Assembly (NCBI GenBank): GCA_018378255.1 | Contig: JAGZXV010000021.1 | Span: forward strand, 1 to 44,761 | Source: Clostridiaceae bacterium | Lineage (GTDB): Bacteria; Bacillota; Clostridia; Lachnospirales; Lachnospiraceae | Length of the DNA: 44,761 nucleotides | Direction of reading: 5' to 3' | Shown here: positions 22,877 to 29,535 of the stretch, in pieces | Layout: each line of letters starts with the position of its first letter | How positions within the stretch are numbered: the stretch's first letter is position 1 | The notes under the pieces: model-generated | The model's input: the letters and a program-made list of their open reading frames with translations, nothing else | What the model was told of the DNA's origin: nothing | The model's database searches: none | Translations under genes and position numbers: made by a program

Positions 22877-24250
22877 TCATTTCCCCATCCTTTTTGATGC
22901 AGCCTTCTTCATTGGCTTTATGAGAATGATACACATAAGAATCGTCAATACATCGGCGGCAGGCTGTGAAAAGTAGATACCTGATACGCCAAAAATGCGG
23001 GGCAAAGTAAGAATAAATGGGATATAAAACACACCTTGCCGGATCATGGACAGAATCAGCCCCATCTTAGACGCTCCAATGGTCTGATATGTAATCGTCA
23101 TCATATAACACAATCCAAAAGCAGGGTAAAGCGCTACTTGTGAAATCAACAGCCATCTGCCAAACTCCACTACGGCCGGATTGCGGTTAAACAGCAGGAT
23201 AAGAGGCTGGGCCAGCAAACTATATACCACTGCCACCGCCACAGTCAGCAGCAGAGAACCTTTTAGTGCGAATCGTACCGATTGGTGGAAACGTTCTTCA
23301 TTTTTTGCGCCAAATGCGTAGGAAGCTACCGGCTGATATCCCTGCATAAAGCCCATGACTACATAGCAGCCAATGAGAATCAACCGCTGCACCACTCCGT
23401 AAGCTGCAATGATGAGATCGGAATCCGGCAGAGGCTTTGCCGCAATATTAGTCAGCGAGGTTGCGGCTGCAAGACATATTTGTATAACTGCTGTAGGGAT
23501 CCCAATGGAAATAACGCCCCACACCAGACTGCAGGTTGGCCTAAAATAGCGGGGTTTAACCTGGATGATGGAATGTCCGCCCAGATAGAACCACATCAGA
23601 ATGCCAAAGGTCATAAACTGGGAAACGGTAGTAGCAAGGGATGCCCCTTCCACTCCCATATCGAACCCCCACGAAAACATAAATACCGGGTCCAGCGCCA
23701 CATTCAACAGCGCGCCGGTGATTACAGCGATGGAGGATATTTTTACCGAAGATTCCGCTCTGGCCGCACAGTTAAGGCTTTGGGCGGGGAGGTTGAACAT
23801 TGCGGCTATGAACATCCAAAATGCATAATCCTTCGCTTGAGGCAGAACCACGTCAGAGGCGCCGAACGCCCGCAGCAGAGGTTCCATGTAAAAAAGGCCC
23901 AAAATACAGAGCCCGACACCTATCAGGACGGACAATCCAACGATCGTCGTCACCGTCCGGTTAGCCCCCTCTTTATCATTCGCCCCCAGCTGACGGCCAG
24001 CCAGAACCGCTGCGCCCGCTGCAAAGATATTTTCCACGGAAACCATGATGAGCAGCAACGGCAGAGTGACGCCCACAGCTGCCAGGGCGATGTCGCTGTC
24101 CAGCATCCCGATATAAGCCGTATCTACAATATTATAAACAGCCTTTGCCAGCAAGGCCATGGTAGCGGGAACAGCCAGCTTGACAATCGCCTTTGCAGGC
24201 TCTATATCAGATAAAATGGATTGCTGACCGTTAGCATTTGCCTTATTCAT
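22877..24250 (-). CDS. MATE-family efflux transporter (TetR-linked)
   Basis: 457 residues from the ATG at 24250, which follows GGAAGGA; the frame opens earlier (24307) only inside the TetR gene. Twelve membrane helices, with the MATE start (AIVKLAVPATMALLAKAVYN, then IVDTAYIGMLDSDIALAAVG) and intact second half (WGVISIGIPTAVIQICLAAA). It lies directly after the TetR gene (2-bp gap), so both are one transcript under TetR control. Substrate unknown; Na+/H+-driven drug export is the family role. Confidence 0.93.
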   Translation of the reverse strand: MNKANANGQQSILSDIEPAKAIVKLAVPATMALLAKAVYNIVDTAYIGMLDSDIALAAVGVTLPLLLIMVSVENIFAAGAAVLAGRQLGANDKEGANRTVTTIVGLSVLIGVGLCILGLFYMEPLLRAFGASDVVLPQAKDYAFWMFIAAMFNLPAQSLNCAARAESSVKISSIAVITGALLNVALDPVFMFSWGFDMGVEGASLATTVSQFMTFGILMWFYLGGHSIIQVKPRYFRPTCSLVWGVISIGIPTAVIQICLAAATSLTNIAAKPLPDSDLIIAAYGVVQRLILIGCYVVMGFMQGYQPVASYAFGAKNEERFHQSVRFALKGSLLLTVAVAVVYSLLAQPLILLFNRNPAVVEFGRWLLISQVALYPAFGLCYMMTITYQTIGASKMGLILSMIRQGVFYIPFILTLPRIFGVSGIYFSQPAADVLTILMCIILIKPMKKAASKRMGK

Positions 24251-24252
24251 AT

Positions 24253-24867
24253 TTATTCCTTCCTTTCTGCCACGCCATACAGTAATATTTGCAGCGACCG
24301 CCTGCATATCTGTTCATGCTGTTTCCATCCATATTCTTCAAAGTTTTCCATCTGATACCGGGCGTTGATGAAGTCCTGATACAGCCGGAATATCTTTACC
24401 ACCTCATCCACGGTGATGCCTGGCTGGAGCGGCACCTTTTCCAGCAGTTCAGTCAGTATGGAAACATTCAGCGCGTCGAAGTCCGCTCTGATTTCCAGAA
24501 TCTCATGTTTCAAATGAGCAGGCGGCGAAATGACAGCTTCACAAAACAGCGGTCTCAACTGAGGATTTTTCTCAAAGAAACTCCATCTCATATGAAAATA
24601 GCGTTCCAAACATTCGTCTGCAGTTCCCAGAATATCAGTCGCGTCTCTTTTCAGACTTGCAGTCAAACGTTCAAAACAATTTTTCAGACATGCCAGATAC
24701 AGTTCATCTTTATCTTTAAAATAATGATAAAGAATCCCTTTGGAAATCCCCCCCGTATTACAAATAGTATTGACTGAACTCAGGCCATAACCTTGCTGCG
24801 CAAATTCTTGTGTTGCGTTCTCTAAAATCTTTTGGAGGCTGATTAATTTTTTTTCTTCTCGTTTCAT
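24253..24867 (-). CDS. TetR-family transcriptional repressor
   Basis: 204 residues. N-terminal helix-turn-helix at about 10-55 (LENATQEFAQQGYGLSSVNT, ICNTGGISKGILYHYFKDKD), then a helical ligand/dimer domain. It is the first gene of an operon with the MATE exporter and is preceded by two inverted 21-bp sites around its own promoter, so it should repress the operon until a ligand binds. GGAGAA precedes the ATG. Confidence 0.93.
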   Translation of the reverse strand: MKREEKKLISLQKILENATQEFAQQGYGLSSVNTICNTGGISKGILYHYFKDKDELYLACLKNCFERLTASLKRDATDILGTADECLERYFHMRWSFFEKNPQLRPLFCEAVISPPAHLKHEILEIRADFDALNVSILTELLEKVPLQPGITVDEVVKIFRLYQDFINARYQMENFEEYGWKQHEQICRRSLQILLYGVAERKE

Positions 24868-24883
24868 AGTATGTTCTCCTTAA

Positions 24884-24940
24884 AATAGACTTACTGGTCT
24901 GTTTTTACCAATATATCACAAACAGACCAGTAAGTCTATT
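24884..24940 (-). promoter_or_regulatory. TetR-type operator pair with promoter
   Basis: Perfect inverted copies at 24884-24904 and 24920-24940 (arm AATAGACTTACTGGTCTGTTT less its last base fits 20: AATAGACTTACTGGTCTGTT) with a 15-bp spacer. Each arm has its own AGAC...GTCT dyad. On the minus strand TAGACT (24938-24933), 17 bp, TATATT (24915-24910) forms the promoter, so one site covers the -35 and the other the start of transcription. Confidence 0.8.
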
Positions 24941-24959
24941 AATTTTATATAAACTTTTT

Positions 24960-25302
24960 GGAAAGTGGTTCTTCAATCAAATATGTAGATTCAACAAGAA
25001 ACAGAGCGGTCAAGATAGAATCCTGATGCTCTGTTCAAATTTTACTTTATTCTATTTTCCTGATTCTTTACAAATTTAAATATTTCAAAGGCATTTTCAG
25101 CACAAGTTCGATCATCAATGCGATTAAAATAAGAAATAAAAAGCATCTCTATCTATACCACTTCGTTATGTAAAATACCGTCACATATCGTCACGCCTTT
25201 GTTTGAATCAGTGATAACTTTATTTTTCTGCCGCTATGTTCCCGAACACTTTCATACTTAATGTTGTAATTTATCAGTAACCGTTCCAGACTGACATTCA
25301 AC
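24960..25302. other. AT-rich degenerate stretch at the edge of an integrated element
   Basis: No intact gene seen. A 34-codon minus-strand frame (25146-25042) and another minus-strand frame running to about 25192 (RKLNVSLERLLINYNIKYES in part) may be remnants of element genes. An imperfect stem ACAGAGC...GCTCTGT lies at 25000-25034. This is probably the decayed left part of the element whose integrase fragment follows. Confidence 0.4.
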
Positions 25303-25565
25303 TTACGTGTGAAAACATTTGTCTGCATATTCCCATGTATTTTCCTTTACCCGTTTTCTTTTGTCGTTTTCATAGATTTCAAAGAAACTTCCAAAGGTCA
25401 TATCAAGTTTTGCTTCCTGTTTCAGCATAGTTTCCCGCTCCCAGTTCAGAGCTTCCCGCTTGGTCGCAAAACCTCTCTTTTGTATCTGCTTCCGTTCCCC
25501 CTCCAATCAGTAAAGCAAAATACGGCGCGCCATTTTCCTGTGTTACCATCTTTATAAACTGCCAT
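25303..25565 (-). pseudogene. int: Tyrosine integrase, frameshifted and truncated
   Basis: From the ATG at 25565 (AAAGGAG upstream) the frame reads MAVYKDGNTGKWRAVFCFTD, the arm-binding domain of Tn916/CTn-type integrases. At 25497-25501 a run of five C (G on the coding strand) has lost one base relative to what is needed; the next frame continues GERKQIQKRGFATKREALNW and the start of the core-binding domain (MTFGSFFEIYENDKRKRVKE). It stops at 25303 after ~87 codons in all, so the catalytic domain with the R-H-R-Y residues is gone. It cannot work. Confidence 0.82.
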
Positions 25566-25589
25566 CTTATGTCTCCTTTCTGCGGCACT

Positions 25590-25778
25590 TTAAACGTGCC
25601 GCTCGTTGTAACATATTTTTTTATAGAAATACTGGGCATTTACCCGGCCTGCTACTGTAAGATAACCCTGTTGCTTTAATTCTTCATCGAGCTGTTTGGC
25701 AACTCTGTACGCATAGGATTTTGATACTCCTAATTCTTCTGCAACTTCCTGAACACTGATGAAAGTTTTACTTTGCAA
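25590..25778 (-). CDS. Excisionase-like helix-turn-helix protein
   Basis: 62 residues from a TTG at 25778 preceded by AAAGGAG; a longer frame from 25802 would translate that site. The sequence FISVQEVAEELGVSKSYAYR is a MerR/Xis-type helix-turn-helix, followed by KQLDEELKQQGYLTVAGRVN. Small genes of this kind sit directly upstream of integrases in conjugative elements, here 24 bp before the integrase remnant. It looks intact but has no functional integrase in cis; it may be a leftover. Confidence 0.72.
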   Translation of the reverse strand: MQSKTFISVQEVAEELGVSKSYAYRVAKQLDEELKQQGYLTVAGRVNAQYFYKKICYNERHV

Positions 25779-25897
25779 GTTTACTTCTCCTTTCTTAAAC
25801 ATATTTATTTAAGTTTTGTAACATCATATTACTAATCATTTACCGTTAAGTCAAATGATTTGCAGAAAAATATTAACTTTTTTTGTTTAGTTTCTTA

Positions 25898-25926
25898 TTG
25901 TTATTCATTTTCGTCTGTGTTATACT
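25898..25926 (+). promoter_or_regulatory. Promoter of the YhcG-XRE operon
   Basis: TTGTTA (25898-25903), 17 bp, TATACT (25921-25926), 60 bp before the ATG at 25987. Confidence 0.65.
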
Positions 25927-25986
25927 CTACACAAACATATATGTTTAGTTTCTCATCAATCAAAATTTGAATAGGAGCGAAATAAA

Positions 25987-27081
25987 ATGGAAAATAAAGC
26001 CGATGTCTCCATATCGAAAACAAATATAGATAAGCTATATCTAAATACTGTGGATTTGATTCAGTATGCCCGTAGCCTTGCAGTAAAACAAGTGAATTTC
26101 ATACAGTTAATGACCTATTATTCTATTGGAAGATGGATTGTAGAAGAACAGCAGGAAGGCAGCACCCGGGCAAAATATGGGCAACAGGTTATCAAGAATT
26201 TATCAGAAAAATTATTGAATGAATTTGGCCGGGGATTTTCTGATGATACACTGAAAAATGCCAGAAAATTTTATCTGATTTACAAGGAGCGAATAAGTGA
26301 AACAGTGTTTAGCCTTTTTGCAATCGAAAAAAGCGAAACGGTGTTTAGCCTTTTGAATGAAGATATGCCATTCCAATTATCTTGGTCGCATTATTTACAA
26401 TTAATGCGAATTGAGAATGCTGAAGAGCGTAATTTCTACGAAATTGAGGCAGCGAAATCAAATTGGAGTGTTAGAACACTACAACGGCAATATAATTCAA
26501 GTTTGTATGAGCGATTGGCATTAAGTAAAGATAAATCAGATATTTTGCGTCTTTCAACAGAAGGAAATGTAATTGCAAAACCACAGGACATCATAAAACA
26601 ACCGACAGTTCTGGAATTTCTCGGAATAGAAGAGAAGGCAAAATATGTGGAATCTGACTTAGAATCGGCAATTATTGATAAATTGCAAAAATTTCTTTTG
26701 GAGATGGGGAAAGGCTATCTGTTTGAAGCAAGACAGAAGCGCTTCACATTTAATGAAGATAATTTTTACGTTGATCTTGTTACTTATAATCGTTTGTTAC
26801 ATTGTTATGTCTTGATTGATTTAAAAGTTGACAAATTAACTCATCAGGATATCGGACAGATGCAAATGTATGTTAATTATTATGACAGATATGAAAAGTT
26901 AGATACAGAAAATCCAACGATAGGTATTTTGTTATGCAAAGAGAAAAATGATGCATTGGTCGAAATCACTCTGCCCAAAGATGCTAATATCTATGCTTCT
27001 GAATATAAACTGTACTTGCCAGATAAAAAAGTATTACAGGATAAGTTGAAGCAATGGATTGACGAAGAATACGACAACTAA
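25987..27081 (+). CDS. YhcG/DUF1016 family protein with PD-(D/E)xK nuclease-type domain
   Basis: 364 residues in the family layout: helical N-terminal domain (~15-180, YYSIGRWIVEEQQEGSTRAK) and C-terminal nuclease-like domain (~225-355). The core shows FYVDLVTYN, then VLIDLKVDKL and HQDIGQMQMYVNYYDRYEKL, giving the D...D-x-K pattern. Family members are linked to mobile elements and anti-foreign-DNA functions; no reaction is firmly assigned. Oddly, a short tandem duplication (SETVFSLFAIEK/SETVFSLLNED) lies near residues 102-123. AT-rich, unlike the flanking core genes; operon with the XRE gene 17 bp downstream. Confidence 0.88.
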   Translation: MENKADVSISKTNIDKLYLNTVDLIQYARSLAVKQVNFIQLMTYYSIGRWIVEEQQEGSTRAKYGQQVIKNLSEKLLNEFGRGFSDDTLKNARKFYLIYKERISETVFSLFAIEKSETVFSLLNEDMPFQLSWSHYLQLMRIENAEERNFYEIEAAKSNWSVRTLQRQYNSSLYERLALSKDKSDILRLSTEGNVIAKPQDIIKQPTVLEFLGIEEKAKYVESDLESAIIDKLQKFLLEMGKGYLFEARQKRFTFNEDNFYVDLVTYNRLLHCYVLIDLKVDKLTHQDIGQMQMYVNYYDRYEKLDTENPTIGILLCKEKNDALVEITLPKDANIYASEYKLYLPDKKVLQDKLKQWIDEEYDN

Positions 27082-27098
27082 CGAAGGAGACTATTATT

Positions 27099-27620
27099 AT
27101 GGCAATCGGACAACGTATCAAATTTTTCCGCAATAGAAAAGGAATGACACAGAAGCAGCTTGGGGAAATTCTCGGCTTTCTCGGCAAAACCTCTGATGTC
27201 CGTATGGCACAGTATGAGTCAGAAGCCAGAGTGCCTAAGATTGACCTTGTAAAAGAAATGGCTGGTATCTTTGATGTCAGCACTCATGCGCTCACTGTCC
27301 CCAACATAGACACCTACATCGGACTTATGCACACCCTCTTTACATTGGAAGATGTGTACGGACTTAAAATAAGTGAAATAGACGGGGAACTCTGTCTGCG
27401 TCTGGACAAGTCCAATCGTGACAACTATGCTTCACTGTTCAACATGTTTCAGGCATGGCAACAGATGTCTGCCAAATTGGAACAAGGCGAGATCACCAAA
27501 GAGGAATACGACCGATGGCGCTATAAATATCCAGAACTTGACACCTCTCAACATTGGGCAAAAGCTCCCTCTCAAGCACTTAGTGATTTTCTGGTCAGTG
27601 AATTAAAAAAAGAAAAATAA
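27099..27620 (+). CDS. XRE-family helix-turn-helix regulator
   Basis: 173 residues. The Cro/CI-type helix-turn-helix covers ~1-60 (IGQRIKFFRNRKGMTQKQLG then DVRMAQYESEARVPKIDLVK). The C-terminal ~100 residues (acidic, with a WxxxxYP segment DRWRYKYPELD) form a domain common to element-borne regulators of this size. AAGGAG precedes the ATG. It follows the YhcG gene and is closed by a terminator; it may repress that operon or element genes now lost. Confidence 0.88.
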   Translation: MAIGQRIKFFRNRKGMTQKQLGEILGFLGKTSDVRMAQYESEARVPKIDLVKEMAGIFDVSTHALTVPNIDTYIGLMHTLFTLEDVYGLKISEIDGELCLRLDKSNRDNYASLFNMFQAWQQMSAKLEQGEITKEEYDRWRYKYPELDTSQHWAKAPSQALSDFLVSELKKEK

Positions 27621-27689
27621 GCATAAAAAAACCTTACCGACTTCCTTTCCCATTTCTGGAAACTGAAAATCAGTAAGGTTTTTCTATGC
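27620..27689 (+). terminator. Terminator after the XRE gene
   Basis: AGCATAAAAAACCTTACCGA (27620-27639) pairs with the segment 27669-27689 (TCAGTAAGGTTTTT...) with one mismatch and one bulge across a 29-nt loop. A and T runs at the two feet allow action in either direction. Confidence 0.7.
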
Positions 27690-27871
27690 TATTTGAAGTA
27701 AAATAACTTCGTTGTCGCTACATTCGCCAACTGAATATGCAAGCATATTCGCTTGGCTCATTGTACGCGCACATTATATCAGTAGGTATCAAATGTTGCC
27801 AAATCGTTGCCGCGCACTAAACAAATTTGTTTGAACACCTCATAAACTCTAGGTTTTTACATCCCACAAAC
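27690..27871. other. Spacer between the element scar and guaA, with dyads and GTTGCC repeats
   Basis: Contains the hairpin GAATATGC-AA-GCATATTC inside a longer GCCAA...TTGGC dyad (27728-27757) and the direct repeat GTTGCC-AAATC-GTTGCC (27795-27811), of a kind seen as integrase arm sites. No gene is seen. It probably holds the element end at the guaA 3' terminus. Confidence 0.4.
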
Positions 27872-29413
27872 TCACTCGAATTCTATCGTAGCCGGCGGTT
27901 TCCCAGTGCAGTCATACAGCACCCGGTTAACTCCCTTCACTTCATTCACAATCCTGCGTGTAACCGTTCCCAGCACCTCCCAAGGAAGTTCTGCAGATTC
28001 CGCAGTCATGAAATCAGAGGTCAAAACAGCTCTCAATGCGATCGCATAATCGTATGTCCTCTCGTCGCCCATACAGCCGACAGAACGCATATTGGTAACC
28101 GCTGCAAAGTACTGGCCCAGATCCTTATCCACACCGGCCTTTGCAATCTCTTCTCTGTAGATCGCATCCGCCTCCTGCACAATCCTCACCTTTTCCGGCG
28201 TCACAGCACCGATGATTCGGACGCCCAGGCCAGGTCCCGGGAACGGCTGTCTGAATACCAGATACTCCGGGATTCCCAGTTCTAAACCGGCTTTGCGTAC
28301 CTCGTCCTTGAACAAAAGCCGCAGAGGTTCGATAATTTCTTTAAAATCAACGTGTTCAGGAAGTCCGCCCACATTGTGATGGGATTTGATCACTGCGGAT
28401 TTCCCAAGACCGGATTCAATGACATCCGGATAAATGGTCCCCTGAACAAAATAATCCACTTTTCCAATCTTCTTCGCTTCATCTTCAAAAACGCGGATGA
28501 ATTCTTCTCCGATGATCTTACGTTTTGCTTCCGGCTCTTCCACGCCTGCCAGTTTTTCATAAAAACGGTCCTGGGCGTTCACACGGATGAAATTCAAGTC
28601 ATAGGGACCGTTAGGACCAAATACCGCTTCCACTTCATCTCCCTCGTCTTTACGAAGAAGGCCGTGATCCACAAACACGCAGGTAAGCTGTTTGCCCACC
28701 GCTTTTGCCAGCATAACAGCGGCTACAGACGAATCCACACCGCCGGACAGAGCGCAAAGCACCTTTCCGGTTCCTACTTTTTCACGGATCGCTTTAATGG
28801 AAGTTTCCACAAAAGAATCCATCTTCCAGTCACCGGAACACCTACATACATCATATACAAAATTGGAAAGCATCTTCTTACCTTCCTGAGTATGCATAAC
28901 TTCCGGGTGGAACTGCACCGCATATAAACCTCGTTCCGCGCATTCCATACCCGCTACAGGGCAAACCGGGGTATGGGCCGTAACCTTAAAGCCTTCCGGC
29001 GCATTCTCAATATAATCAGTATGGCTCATCCAGCAGATTGTCTTAGATGAAACTCCGTTAAAGATCACAGAAGTTCCATCTGCATCCACTTCTGTCTTTC
29101 CGTATTCGCTGACCGGAGCGGTGGTAACCTTACCGCCCAGCATATAGGCCATAAGCTGAGAACCATAGCAGATTCCCAAAATCGGGATGCCCAAATCAAA
29201 GATCTCTTTTTCACAGCGCGGAGAATCATCCCCATATACGCTGTTTGGTCCGCCTGTAAAGATGATTCCCTTAGGATTCATCTCTCTGATCTCGTCCAAA
29301 CTCAATGTATATGGATGAACTTCACAATACACGTTGCATTCCCTGACTCTTCTGGCAATTAACTGATTGTACTGCCCGCCAAAGTCCAGCACAATAATCA
29401 TCTCTCTATCCAC
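27872..29413 (-). CDS. guaA: GMP synthase (glutamine-hydrolysing)
   Basis: Converts XMP to GMP with ATP and glutamine, the last step of de novo GMP synthesis. 513 residues. The class I glutaminase domain has Cys82 (GICYGSQLM) and His169/Glu171 (QFHPE). The ATP-pyrophosphatase loop is SGGVDSS at 223-229, and the C-terminal dimer domain ends KPPATIEFE. GTG start at 29413 with GGAGG seven bases upstream. It has its own promoter (29500-29528) after uvrA. Its 3' end is a classic integration target for conjugative elements, and an element scar lies just beyond it. Confidence 0.98.
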   Translation of the reverse strand: MDREMIIVLDFGGQYNQLIARRVRECNVYCEVHPYTLSLDEIREMNPKGIIFTGGPNSVYGDDSPRCEKEIFDLGIPILGICYGSQLMAYMLGGKVTTAPVSEYGKTEVDADGTSVIFNGVSSKTICWMSHTDYIENAPEGFKVTAHTPVCPVAGMECAERGLYAVQFHPEVMHTQEGKKMLSNFVYDVCRCSGDWKMDSFVETSIKAIREKVGTGKVLCALSGGVDSSVAAVMLAKAVGKQLTCVFVDHGLLRKDEGDEVEAVFGPNGPYDLNFIRVNAQDRFYEKLAGVEEPEAKRKIIGEEFIRVFEDEAKKIGKVDYFVQGTIYPDVIESGLGKSAVIKSHHNVGGLPEHVDFKEIIEPLRLLFKDEVRKAGLELGIPEYLVFRQPFPGPGLGVRIIGAVTPEKVRIVQEADAIYREEIAKAGVDKDLGQYFAAVTNMRSVGCMGDERTYDYAIALRAVLTSDFMTAESAELPWEVLGTVTRRIVNEVKGVNRVLYDCTGKPPATIEFE

Positions 29414-29499
29414 AAATCTTCCTCCTATGTCCTCTGTATTATGTCCTCTATATGCAGCGGCAGATATTATTCCACCGGCATCGTTTCATAATGTTCTAT

Positions 29500-29528
29500 A
29501 TTATATGACAAGAGTTTTTTGTTGGCAA
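29500..29528 (-). promoter_or_regulatory. guaA promoter
   Basis: On the minus strand TTGCCA (29528-29523), 17 bp, consensus TATAAT (29505-29500), about 85 bp before the GTG start. No guanine riboswitch core is seen in the leader. Confidence 0.8.
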
Positions 29529-29535
29529 GAATTTT

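Noticed and set aside
29414..29499. Possible guanine riboswitch in the guaA leader
   Set aside because: The ~85-nt leader has no recognisable aptamer core or terminator stem.
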